37,249 bases of DNA from a virus. The position numbers were made by a program, and so were the translations under genes. The notes under the pieces are model-generated. The model worked only from the letters and a program-made list of their open reading frames with translations. It had not been told where the DNA came from and made no database searches. The stretch spans positions 1 through 37,249 of IMG/VR virus record IMGVR_UViG_3300037504_000592; one strand, given 5' to 3'. Below are positions 30,309-37,187 of this stretch, piece after piece. Position 1 is the stretch's first letter. Each line of letters begins with the position of its first letter.

Positions 30309-30640
30309 TAAACTATATGGCAATACCAGGCATTAAGCGTACTCCTCCATCAGTGGAAACTATATACAAAATTGTAGCCAAGCATTATGGATACAATATT
30401 GATAATATAAAAAATTCAGAGTTGAGGAGAGATATAGCACTTATGAGACACACGGCAATGTATTTTGCCCGAAAATTAACGAGTGACTCATATCAGGCAA
30501 TCGGAAAACAGATTGGTAAGAAAGACCACACAACGTGTGTATATGCAGTCCGAAAAGTTGAAAATCTTATGAGTGTCGATCGTAAATTCAACCAGGATAT
30601 AAGATTGATAGAGCAAAAAATAAGGAGGGAGTTCTTATAA
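30305..30640 (+). CDS. Stand-alone DnaA domain IV DNA-binding protein
   Basis: 111 aa. Residues about 15-111 match DnaA domain IV: IYKIVAKHYGYNIDNIKNSE, LRRDIALMRHTAMYFARKLT, then YQAIGKQIGKKDHTTCVYAV (the DnaA signature IGxxxGxxDHTTVxxA) and a final helix. The AAA+ part is missing. It should bind DnaA-box-like sequence, either as an origin recogniser that recruits the phage primase-helicase or as a competitor of host DnaA. Overlaps both neighbours by a few bases (ATGA, TAATG). Confidence 0.9.
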   Translation: MINYMAIPGIKRTPPSVETIYKIVAKHYGYNIDNIKNSELRRDIALMRHTAMYFARKLTSDSYQAIGKQIGKKDHTTCVYAVRKVENLMSVDRKFNQDIRLIEQKIRREFL

Positions 30641-31140
30641 TGCAAAGCTCCAAGTCAATCAAAAAACTCAAACAACTCTATCTTGAAAAGCACCGGGAGC
30701 GATACCCGCAATTTCCCGAAGGCGCCAGAGTTGCTCCGAGCTATACCGATAAGGACGCCAACTGCTTGACAAAATGTATTATTGATTATATTAATTTGAC
30801 CGGAGGCCAGGCGGAACGAATCAGTGTGACCGGCAGGCGAATTGACAAGCGCAAACAATTCACGGATGCAGTTGGGTTTCGAAGACAGATAGGATCTGTG
30901 CAGTGGGTAAAATCAAATATGCGCAAAGGTTCTGCAGACATTTCAGCAACTATAAGGGGGCGATCCGTAAAAATTGAGGTTAAGATCGGTTCAGATCGAC
31001 AGAGTCAGGCGCAAAAAGACTATCAAGCAGAAGTCGAGAGAGCGGGGGGTATCTATATGATAGCTGTATCATTTGATGATTTTTTGGAGAACCTAGAACA
31101 CTACGGACTTAATGATATGGAGAATGCTATTAAATTATAA
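30640..31140 (+). CDS. VRR-NUC-like PD-(D/E)XK nuclease
   Basis: 166 aa. RKGSADISATIRGRSVKIEVKIGSDRQSQAQKDY contains the nuclease core: Asp100 (GSADI), Glu113-x-Lys115 (IEVK) and Gln125 (QSQAQ), followed by AGGIYMIAVSFDDF, as in VRR-NUC and phage Holliday-junction-type nucleases. It may resolve branched DNA made by the recombination pair or trim ends before packaging. Start codon overlaps previous stop as TAATG. Confidence 0.8.
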   Translation: MQSSKSIKKLKQLYLEKHRERYPQFPEGARVAPSYTDKDANCLTKCIIDYINLTGGQAERISVTGRRIDKRKQFTDAVGFRRQIGSVQWVKSNMRKGSADISATIRGRSVKIEVKIGSDRQSQAQKDYQAEVERAGGIYMIAVSFDDFLENLEHYGLNDMENAIKL

Positions 31141-31158
31141 ACATAAAATCAAATAACT

Positions 31159-31491
31159 ATGAAAATCAATACAAAATTTGATATTGGAGATATCGTGCAA
31201 TTAAAGTACGAGTTTTCTGACGCCGATCACAAGAAAATGGCTTATGAAATCATGGCCATAACATCAGAAAGCAGTTACGGTGGCGCAGAAATTCATTATT
31301 ATTGTCGGTCTCTCCATCTCATTGGAATTCAAAATGAAGATAAAAGCAGGATTATAGGATGGGAGTTACGTAGAGGATATCGTGCAAACGTGCAGAATGA
31401 TAATCAGCTAGGAACTAATAAGTTTATTGAAACCGAACTCGTAGAGGCAGGCAGACAGGTAAAAGAAATTATTAACAGGAAAATAAGGTAA
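31159..31491 (+). CDS. Hypothetical protein
   Basis: 110 aa. The start (KINTKFDIGDIVQLKYEFSD) resembles an SH3-like or KOW-style small beta barrel found in many phage early proteins; the end is helical. It lies between nuclease and SSB-like genes. Possible nucleic-acid or protein adaptor. No firm family. Confidence 0.55.
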   Translation: MKINTKFDIGDIVQLKYEFSDADHKKMAYEIMAITSESSYGGAEIHYYCRSLHLIGIQNEDKSRIIGWELRRGYRANVQNDNQLGTNKFIETELVEAGRQVKEIINRKIR

Positions 31492-31526
31492 CATTGAGAG
31501 ATTTATAAACACAAAATTAAACAATT

Positions 31527-31934
31527 ATGATCGCAGGAAAATTAAACTTAACAAAGCTCACTCATGTACGTATGAGTAAGAAAGGAAAAGACGGGAATCC
31601 CGTTGAAGGTATATTCATACCGATCGATAAAAACGAGTTAAAACGGTCGACTAAAGAGGGTTACGACAATGTATATCTTGATATTGTTGCCTGGCCTTTA
31701 AAGGAGCCGCAGCGAAATGATAACGGCAATCTGTCACAAACCCACCTTGTCAAGCAAAGTCTGGACAAGGAAAGACGTGAACAGATGACGGAAGAAGAAA
31801 AGAATAACCAGCCTATCATCGGCAATCTCATTGATTTTGAAAAATACGGCAGTCCGCAGGAAGAAAAGCCGAACGATGTTGGCGGCGGTCAGGTGTATGA
31901 TGCTGACGAGGAAGACGATGGACTTCCGTTTTGA
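31527..31934 (+). CDS. SSB-like protein with acidic DDGLPF tip
   Basis: 135 aa. Beta-rich N-terminal region (AGKLNLTKLTHVRMSKKGKD, GIFIPIDK, NVYLDIVAWPL), a middle with QTHLVKQSLDKE, then a Gly/Asp/Glu-rich tail ending EEDDGLPF. That acidic tip with a final LPF is the protein-docking tail of bacterial single-strand-binding proteins. I infer a phage ssDNA-binding protein that recruits host repair and replication factors. The core is not an obvious standard OB-fold, so the call rests on tail plus context. Confidence 0.7.
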   Translation: MIAGKLNLTKLTHVRMSKKGKDGNPVEGIFIPIDKNELKRSTKEGYDNVYLDIVAWPLKEPQRNDNGNLSQTHLVKQSLDKERREQMTEEEKNNQPIIGNLIDFEKYGSPQEEKPNDVGGGQVYDADEEDDGLPF

Positions 31935-31951
31935 TATTCAATTATTTAACT

Positions 31952-32018
31952 AAAATAAGACCGGGATATTGTTAAACCAATGTGGTTTTTTTTTAGTGTA
32001 TGGCCCCGGTCTTATTTT
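31952..32018 (+). terminator. Nested double terminator after SSB-like gene
   Basis: Outer arms AAAATAAGACCGGG (31952-31965) and CCCGGTCTTATTTT (32005-32018) form a perfect 14-bp stem with A- and T-rich bases, usable on both strands. Inside its 39-base loop lies a smaller terminator AAACCA-ATG-TGGTTT (31974-31988) running into nine T (31986-31994). Only one of the two can fold first as RNA is made. Confidence 0.75.
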
Positions 32019-32032
32019 CAAAAACTAATATT

Positions 32033-32308
32033 ATGATAAATAGAGAATTAAATGTAAAAAAAGGCGACTGGCTTGTAAATAGCCGACATGATGTTATCGA
32101 CTTCGAAAAAATTAAAATCGTAGAACGAATTAATTATTCAAAAAATCCATCAAAAAATATAATGAAACTATCAGATGGAATTAAGGCACATCCATATAAG
32201 GTTGATTATAAACACGCAACTTATATAGATCGTGTCTTAAATGCTTTAAAAATGTTCAAATTATTACGATTTTTACGGATAAAACTCAAATTATTAAATT
32301 ATTACTAA
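32033..32308 (+). CDS. Hypothetical protein
   Basis: 91 aa from ATG 32033, after the double terminator; the earlier in-frame start at 32000 lies inside the terminator arm and is unlikely. Sequence: INRELNVKKGDWLVNSRHDV, basic and Lys-rich, ending RFLRIKLKLLNYY. Probably a small basic nucleic-acid-binding protein. Not recognised. Confidence 0.55.
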   Translation: MINRELNVKKGDWLVNSRHDVIDFEKIKIVERINYSKNPSKNIMKLSDGIKAHPYKVDYKHATYIDRVLNALKMFKLLRFLRIKLKLLNYY

Positions 32309-32310
32309 TT

Positions 32311-32520
32311 ATGGACTTCGCAGAATACGATGCACTAATTCAGAGATCAAATGAGATCAATGCTGAAAAGGTCGAACTCAATAGATTGATCGACAAGGGC
32401 AAAAAGGCCATACGGAAAAATGGCAGGAGGATCAATATAGCCGACAGGATAAAACAGTTAAACTTGGAACATACGGAAGTAATACGGAAAATCAATGGAA
32501 GTCATGGAACATCTACATAA
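32311..32520 (+). CDS. Small coiled-coil hypothetical protein
   Basis: 69 aa, highly charged with heptad-like hydrophobics (IQRSNEINAEKVELNRLIDK, ADRIKQLNLEHTEVIRKING). A short coiled coil; role unknown. Its end overlaps the next gene's start by 26 bases. Confidence 0.5.
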   Translation: MDFAEYDALIQRSNEINAEKVELNRLIDKGKKAIRKNGRRINIADRIKQLNLEHTEVIRKINGSHGTST

Positions 32521-32809
32521 TTTATTACACCAAAAGCTCGGCCGATCCATTACTGAACAGGAAATGGAAGAGTTTCGAGAGGCAGTGCGAAAGGATTATG
32601 AATTGATAAGAGAAGAATTGGAAAATGTATTACATAAAATAGATAATAAACCCCAATTCGATCCCGATTATATCGGAGAAAATGAAAATCCTATCAAAAA
32701 GAAAAAACAGGAAATATTGAATCGAATAGACACAAAAATACAATCCTGTGAAGATGGGAAAATAAAAGGTTTAAAAAAAGCTAAACAAATCATAAACAAA
32801 CATCTATGA
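32495..32809 (+). CDS. Helical hypothetical protein
   Basis: 104 aa (or 101 from ATG 32504). Rich in Glu, Lys and Ile, almost entirely helical: SITEQEMEEFREAVRKDYEL and a final Lys helix. No family recognised. ATGA overlap links it to the last early gene. Confidence 0.5.
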   Translation: MEVMEHLHNLLHQKLGRSITEQEMEEFREAVRKDYELIREELENVLHKIDNKPQFDPDYIGENENPIKKKKQEILNRIDTKIQSCEDGKIKGLKKAKQIINKHL

Positions 32810-33048
32810 CGCGAGAAGATCATTTCTATAATCCGAATAAAGGTAAATATTATTATATAGGATATTCTAAGGAAACCGAAGGGTATCAATATGTTACCGA
32901 TATTCACACTGGCATATTCATGCATGAAATAAAGGCATGGAGGAGAATTGGAAAAAAATTGTATCCTCTTATTTGGAATGGGGAAAAATTAATATTTGCT
33001 GAACAGCATGAGCTGTACAAGAAAGGATATAAGATAATCAAAGTATAG
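32806..33048 (+). CDS. Last early gene, hypothetical
   Basis: 80 aa, Tyr/Lys-rich (NPNKGKYYYIGYSKETEGYQ, IKAWRRIGKKLYPLIWNGEK). Its 3' end overlaps by 11 bases the convergent end of the leftward membrane-protein gene, where the two transcription units meet. I see no terminator at the junction. Confidence 0.5.
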   Translation: MTREDHFYNPNKGKYYYIGYSKETEGYQYVTDIHTGIFMHEIKAWRRIGKKLYPLIWNGEKLIFAEQHELYKKGYKIIKV

Positions 33049-33511
33049 ACGGACTACCGGCAATAAGTATCCCGATCAAAAGGATATAATAAAACATGCA
33101 TTCGATCCAAAATGTATGGTTTTTAACCGGTTTTTCTTTCATATATAGAGTAGCTCCGATAAGCATAGCGAGGACAACCCAGTACATATAACTTCCCTGC
33201 AATCCCATCATAAAGAAATACAAAGATCCTATTATTATAGCCCCGATAGCTCCTATAACATGAAGTATACCTTCGATCCCTGCTTTCTTGCCCGCAGGAG
33301 CAACGGCGACTATATACAAAGGTATTGATATTATCCGAACTTCCAGACTTTCGGCGAATGTTAGGGGAATAGTATAAGCCAGTGTTCCTATAACAAACCG
33401 GGCATCTTTTCCGGAGAGATAAAAGTACTTTGATACAGACCTCGGTACATGACCCACGTCAATGAGGATATACATGACGAAAACCGTAAAACAAATAAGC
33501 GATACAATCAT
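33038..33511 (-). CDS. Polytopic membrane protein, last late gene
   Basis: 157 aa with about five hydrophobic segments: residues 1-18 (LICFTVFVMYILIDV), 40-75 (GTLAYTIPL, then IISIPLYIVAV), 80-103 (ILHVIGAIGAIIIGSLYFFM), 108-123 and 133-155. The N-terminus ISxVxRSVSxxYYxL-like pattern (GHVPRSVSKYFYLSG) recalls a family of unknown membrane proteins common in Bacteroidota phages. With the spanin gene it closes the lysis/late unit; a lysis or exclusion role is possible. Confidence 0.6.
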   Translation of the reverse strand: MIVSLICFTVFVMYILIDVGHVPRSVSKYFYLSGKDARFVIGTLAYTIPLTFAESLEVRIISIPLYIVAVAPAGKKAGIEGILHVIGAIGAIIIGSLYFFMMGLQGSYMYWVVLAMLIGATLYMKEKPVKNHTFWIECMFYYILLIGILIAGSPSIL

Positions 33512-34068
33512 CTCAACAAATTTATAAGTTTAATAATTAACCAGAATCCAAATGTTATCCCTATTATCCAAGCTATTATTTCAGCCCAGCGAAGTATACC
33601 CTCCTTCCAGTTTTCTTTCTTCGTTATTGTGGCCTCCTGCTTTTTCGTTATCTCTATAAGTGAATCCTTCTGACGGGTAGTTATATTAAGTTTTTTCCTT
33701 AAAGTTAGAACTGTATCCATAACAGACCAAACTCTGAGATCTATACGTGAATTTTCTATTTCCAATTCAGCATGGGCAATTCCATCTGGGCTACTATAAC
33801 GTTTTTTTGGCAAATTTATGGGTTTTTCTGTTTGTATAGTATCATTGATTGTAATTGTGTCAGAAACGATTTTAACGGGTTTATTTTGGCTTATATGGAC
33901 AATAGTGTCTGTATAGGACAGATTGACTGTTATAGTTGTATCCGCTCTTATGTCTAATATAGTAGGGTCCTTTTCCACCGCCCTGTCCAAATGGTATTGG
34001 GCTGAGCAGGAGGTTAACAGAAAAAGAAATATATATAAGAAAAATTTCAAGATTGCGTATAGTTTCAT
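33508..34068 (-). CDS. Candidate unimolecular spanin (lipoprotein with C-terminal TM)
   Basis: 186 aa. The N-terminus MKLYAILKFFLYIFLFLLTSC is a lipoprotein signal with lipobox LTSC (Cys21), placing the N-terminal end in the outer membrane; residues about 154-183 (ILRWAEIIAWIIGITFGFWL, IIKLINLL) form a C-terminal inner-membrane anchor. Between them lies a beta/Thr-rich periplasmic domain and a charged coiled stretch (LTLRKKLNITTRQKDSLIEI). One protein that spans both membranes matches the u-spanin architecture of phage T1 gp11. ATGA overlap with the membrane protein gene. Confidence 0.7.
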   Translation of the reverse strand: MKLYAILKFFLYIFLFLLTSCSAQYHLDRAVEKDPTILDIRADTTITVNLSYTDTIVHISQNKPVKIVSDTITINDTIQTEKPINLPKKRYSSPDGIAHAELEIENSRIDLRVWSVMDTVLTLRKKLNITTRQKDSLIEITKKQEATITKKENWKEGILRWAEIIAWIIGITFGFWLIIKLINLLR

Positions 34069-34069
34069 A

Positions 34070-34393
34070 TTAAGATGTTGTTTTATAATAACTATCTTTT
34101 ATATTAACTTGCCCAGATTCAAGCACATATTCTTCTCCAGAAGATAATACCCACCATATTTCATAATAATACAATCGTGGAGTTACCGCAGTATCTGTAG
34201 TTGTCAATGTGACTTCATATTGCCCGCTACCCAGCGATACATCCGCCTGCTTAGTCAAAGTAGGCGTCTCATTAGGCTTTGTCATCAAATAAAAAGTGAC
34301 TGTATCTGATGTTATATCCTGAGCCGTGCCGTCTACCTTAATTGTGCCGGTAAACTTCTTAGTTTCTTTTTCATAAAAATTACTTACACCCAT
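34070..34393 (-). CDS. Ig-like/BppU-like adaptor protein
   Basis: 107 aa, beta-rich: FTGTIKVDGTAQDITSDTVT, FYLMTKPNETPTLTKQADVS, GSGQYEVTLTTTDTAVTP, YYYEIWWVLSSGEEYVLESG. The outline of two sheets with a repeated KVDG/VTFY pattern is like the N-terminal domain of baseplate-upper and tail-spike adaptor proteins. It follows the beta-helix gene without a gap (shared base), so it may link it to the virion. Confidence 0.55.
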   Translation of the reverse strand: MGVSNFYEKETKKFTGTIKVDGTAQDITSDTVTFYLMTKPNETPTLTKQADVSLGSGQYEVTLTTTDTAVTPRLYYYEIWWVLSSGEEYVLESGQVNIKDSYYKTTS

Positions 34394-35574
34394 TATTCTG
34401 ATATATTATGTTCAAGTGTATCTTCTGTTATATTATGCTCGATAGTTTCCTCCACGAGTTCATGAGTTAAGTTTTCGCCCTGCACTTCGGTCCTTACCAT
34501 CTCCCCATACACATTAGTCTCCTCCCCTGCTGTTACTGTGATATTTGGTATTTCAAGAGTATCATATCCGTCTTTTTTTACAACCAGTTTAAAAGGCTCA
34601 TATACCGTTTTGGTGTTTTCCACGACCGATGATCCGTCTGTCTCCACATACCGCTTTGCATATAATACAGGATCGGCCAAAGCCCACTGACCTGACAAAG
34701 TCTGAGTAGCTACCTGACTGCCGAATTGATCGTAGAGTGTTGCTGTGCCTCCATCACCATCAGCAATGTTGATTTTGAAAGTGGATTTAAAATTTAATGC
34801 AAAATTACCAGTGTAAGATGCTATAATAAGTACGCTATCAATATTAATATTTGAATCTATAAACCCTACATTATTTCCAGAATTTTTAGGCCTAAGCCAA
34901 ATATCATTTTTCTCTGAATTAACAATATTAACATTATTCATTTGAATTTGATCAATCAAACCATAGTTCGCATCTAAGCGGATGCCATAATTAGAATTAA
35001 TAATTTTTATATTTCCATAAATAGAACCAGAGGAATCACCTCTAATATAAAGTCCATATGTTGCCTGAGTTATTACATGATTAAATGTATTTGCCCCATC
35101 ATCACCAATATATTTATTTGATCTAAGTTTCACATTTTCGTAAGAACCTCCCTCTAAAAACACAGGTTTTTTGAAAAAAAAGAAACCATCTTTAATAGAG
35201 ATATTATTGCTTACAATTCTACCTCCACCATATAAAACTGATGGGTCCATAAACATATAGAAAGATTCCAATTGGATATTAGCAGTAAGAATCGTCAGGG
35301 TATAATAATCATCTATTGACCCCTGGAATATTAATACTTCCTTCTCTGTGTTACCAAAATAAGTGTCCGACCCCTCTATATACAGAGAAGCATCCGAAAT
35401 ATACACATTGCCATATTTCTGAAATACACCCCACCCATTATCCTGGTCAGTATCGTAGATGTCCTGTAAGGTGTAAGGGTCATTAAATGAATTTCCTTTT
35501 ACATCACCCGACACAAACTGTATGGTTATGCGATCATCAGTTGCGTTGTATGTTATTCCTGTACAGACGGCCAT
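34393..35574 (-). CDS. Beta-helix tail-spike/receptor-binding candidate
   Basis: 393 aa. The middle (about 105-260) is a run of short repeated strands with N/G turns (GRIVSNNISIKDGFFFF, SYENVKLRSNKY, GNIKIINSNYGIRLD, IQMNNVNIVNSEKNDIW), typical of a right-handed beta helix. Residues about 270-360 look like an Ig/carboxypeptidase-regulatory-like domain (GGTATLYDQFGSQVATQT, VVKKDGYDTLEIPNITVTAG). The C-terminus repeats EETIEHNITEDTLEHNISE. It sits in a small module between holin and spanin, away from the tail genes. Probably a host-range determinant. Confidence 0.65.
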   Translation of the reverse strand: MAVCTGITYNATDDRITIQFVSGDVKGNSFNDPYTLQDIYDTDQDNGWGVFQKYGNVYISDASLYIEGSDTYFGNTEKEVLIFQGSIDDYYTLTILTANIQLESFYMFMDPSVLYGGGRIVSNNISIKDGFFFFKKPVFLEGGSYENVKLRSNKYIGDDGANTFNHVITQATYGLYIRGDSSGSIYGNIKIINSNYGIRLDANYGLIDQIQMNNVNIVNSEKNDIWLRPKNSGNNVGFIDSNINIDSVLIIASYTGNFALNFKSTFKINIADGDGGTATLYDQFGSQVATQTLSGQWALADPVLYAKRYVETDGSSVVENTKTVYEPFKLVVKKDGYDTLEIPNITVTAGEETNVYGEMVRTEVQGENLTHELVEETIEHNITEDTLEHNISE

Positions 35575-35891
35575 TACAAGCTATTATAAAAATCATTCAA
35601 CCATTTACGATATTCTAACTGTTCCTGCGTCAGGTACTCATCAGGTATCCTGTTTGCATGCCTTACAAAGTATTCAAGCCTGTCTTTCAGTGCTTCGTAT
35701 TCATCAGGATTGGCATTCATTTCATTCCAAAAATCAAGTGTCTCCTGATCCGGCTCAGTTTTTTGCTGAGGTATATTCTGAATCTGCTGAACAAGGCTAT
35801 CAACCTGTTGCTTAGACTGATTAATATCTATCTTACGTTTGATTTGATAGACATCGTAGAGTTCGCCATCTATGTTTTGTATTTCTGCCAT
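35574..35891 (-). CDS. Small helical protein, hypothetical
   Basis: 105 aa. Gln/Glu/Asp-rich helix (KIDINQSKQQVDSLVQQIQN) then a compact helical part (DYW-like LDFWNEMNANPDEYEALKDR, EYRKWLNDFYNSL). It lies directly after a terminator and before the beta-helix gene (TAATG overlap), so may start the receptor-binding module. Not recognised. Confidence 0.5.
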   Translation of the reverse strand: MAEIQNIDGELYDVYQIKRKIDINQSKQQVDSLVQQIQNIPQQKTEPDQETLDFWNEMNANPDEYEALKDRLEYFVRHANRIPDEYLTQEQLEYRKWLNDFYNSL

Positions 35892-35901
35892 AAGCTAAAT
35901 T

Positions 35902-35926
35902 TAAAAACCCCCGGCCGAAGCCGGGG
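35902..35926 (-). terminator. Strong leftward intrinsic terminator
   Basis: On the minus strand CCCCGGC-TTCG-GCCGGGG (35926-35909), a 7-bp GC stem with a UUCG tetraloop, runs into GTTTTT. It lies 23 bases after the holin-like gene and so should end or attenuate the lysis-gene transcript before the receptor-binding module. Confidence 0.85.
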
Positions 35927-35949
35927 TAAAAATCAAGAATCATGAATCA

Positions 35950-36192
35950 CTACTTAGGTTTGTGTTTCTCATTCCACCATGAGAACTCATCCCAAGCCTC
36001 TTTAATTTCCTGCCACTCCTTTTTGGTAATCTTGTTATCCTCAGCTGCCTTTGATATGCGATCACCGAGAACAAGAGCCTGCTTTAGTTTCTTTTTGAAC
36101 TGAATCATCTTAGGTCCAAATATCGCTGACAATACGAAGAACAGCCCTGTCAGCACATTTTCCCATCCAATACTACTTATAAATTCCAACAT
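35950..36192 (-). CDS. Holin-like protein (one N-terminal TM)
   Basis: 80 aa. One hydrophobic segment at about residues 12-27 (VLTGLFFVLSAIFGPKM), then a charged Lys/Glu helix (FKKKLKQALVLGDRISKAAE, DNKITKKEWQEIKEAWDEF). This fits a common phage holin group of about 80 aa with an N-terminal TM and the motif ITKxExxxIxxxxxE. Adjacent to the endolysin gene, 45 bases downstream of it. Confidence 0.7.
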   Translation of the reverse strand: MLEFISSIGWENVLTGLFFVLSAIFGPKMIQFKKKLKQALVLGDRISKAAEDNKITKKEWQEIKEAWDEFSWWNEKHKPK

Positions 36193-36237
36193 AGCGCTAT
36201 AATTTTATTGTTAAACGTTCACAATATACGAAAAATT

Positions 36238-36657
36238 TTACATCAATTCAAAATGCGGTATATCATTCAATTTCTGATCTTTTGACCACACTTCATCCTG
36301 GTCCCAATTCGCCCCGGACCTTATATCAACTTCCATCCGTTTTGCAGTCGACATAATGGTTCCAATAATTATATAATACAGATTCGGATCTTTTTCCGGG
36401 AGTACGGGATCTCCGTTTTGATAGGCCAATACATCTATGGCCCTGCCAGTCTGGTGCTTGCTTTTTTTGTTGTAGCCGTCTTTATAAGAATGGCCATTTA
36501 AATACAATTCATGTTGCTCCTGTGCTGTTCGAACTCCCCCTCTCCATGCGATACCGAAATCTACCGGACTGCTTTTTAGAGCCTCATACATTACAGATAT
36601 AAGGAGCTTATCAACTCCATCCATTCGTCGTTTGCTAAGGTCGCTAAATTTATACAA
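36238..36657 (-). CDS. M15-family endolysin (L-alanyl-D-Glu/D-Ala-D-Ala type peptidase)
   Basis: 139 aa. KSKHQTGRAIDVLAY holds the zinc ligands His68 and Asp75 (SxHxxGxAxD), and DIPHFEL near the end supplies His135, the M15/VanY pattern. Residues 1-35 (MYKFSDLSKRRMDGVDKL, ALKSSPVDFGI) and RGGVRTAQEQHELYLNG align with phage M15 endolysins, supporting the TTG start at 36657 rather than the internal ATG at 36624. It cleaves peptidoglycan cross-bridge peptides; no signal peptide, so a holin is needed. Confidence 0.9.
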   Translation of the reverse strand: MYKFSDLSKRRMDGVDKLLISVMYEALKSSPVDFGIAWRGGVRTAQEQHELYLNGHSYKDGYNKKSKHQTGRAIDVLAYQNGDPVLPEKDPNLYYIIIGTIMSTAKRMEVDIRSGANWDQDEVWSKDQKLNDIPHFELM

Positions 36658-36985
36658 CTCCCACTATTTGAAGGATTAATCCTATCATTGTTACAATTAC
36701 AAGCACAATTGCCGGTTTCATCACAATGGCCCACGCCCTGATCTGCCTTGTCTCTTTTTTCATTTGCTCTTGATCTTCAATGAGATTGCTAATTGGACAT
36801 GACTGTTGTTTTTTTTCGACAATTCTGAGTCGGGCTTCCTGATCAGCAACTTTGCCGTTAATACGCTCCGTATTTTCCTTGATCTGTTTTAATTCAAGCC
36901 GGGTGTATTGCTGATGATTGTCCAGTTTGTCATCTAAACTTTTGAATTTTTGATCAAGATATTTCTGATAATTATCTTCTAGCAT
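36650..36985 (-). CDS. XhlA-like coiled-coil protein with C-terminal TM
   Basis: 111 aa from ATG 36985, 10 bases after the previous stop; upstream in-frame starts at 37048 and 37033 would overlap that gene. A long coiled coil (FKSLDDKLDNHQQYTRLELK, INGKVADQEARLRIVEKKQQ) is followed by a C-terminal membrane segment (about residues 88-111: MKPAIVLVIVTMIGLILQIV). This is the layout of haemolysin XhlA-type holin accessories. It precedes the endolysin, overlapping it by 8 bases. Confidence 0.65.
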   Translation of the reverse strand: MLEDNYQKYLDQKFKSLDDKLDNHQQYTRLELKQIKENTERINGKVADQEARLRIVEKKQQSCPISNLIEDQEQMKKETRQIRAWAIVMKPAIVLVIVTMIGLILQIVGVV

Positions 36986-36995
36986 AAGCTGTAAT

Positions 36996-37187
36996 TTATT
37001 CTCTCCATGATATACTGAAATAATTTCCAACATTACCTGTACTGCCATTAATTATATATTCATCAATTTCATCATAGATTTTTTGTATTAATGCGCCATT
37101 TTCGTAAAATTCGTCACCCAAAAGAAAATCTTTAATTTCTTTGACATCTTTTTCTAGCCGCTTGAAATGATTGTCGTCAATTTGCAT
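36996..37187 (-). CDS. Small hypothetical protein spanning map junction
   Basis: 63 aa from ATG 37187, which lies two bases after the fibre stop when the circle is closed; ATG 37214 would add nine residues and overlap the fibre gene. Helical, acidic (FKRLEKDVKEIKDFLLGDEF, ALIQKIYDEIDEYIING). It links tail and lysis genes. No family recognised. Confidence 0.55.
   Translation of the reverse strand: MQIDDNHFKRLEKDVKEIKDFLLGDEFYENGALIQKIYDEIDEYIINGSTGNVGNYFSISWRE

Noticed and set aside
32000-32032. Earlier start (MAPVLFSK...) for the 91-aa gene
   Set aside because: Those codons are the outer terminator arm; ATG 32033 follows it and has the common leader style.
35574-35950. Rightward terminator from the 35909-35926 stem
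   Set aside because: On the plus strand the stem is followed by TAAAAATC without a T-run and there is no rightward gene; the minus-strand T-run fits better.
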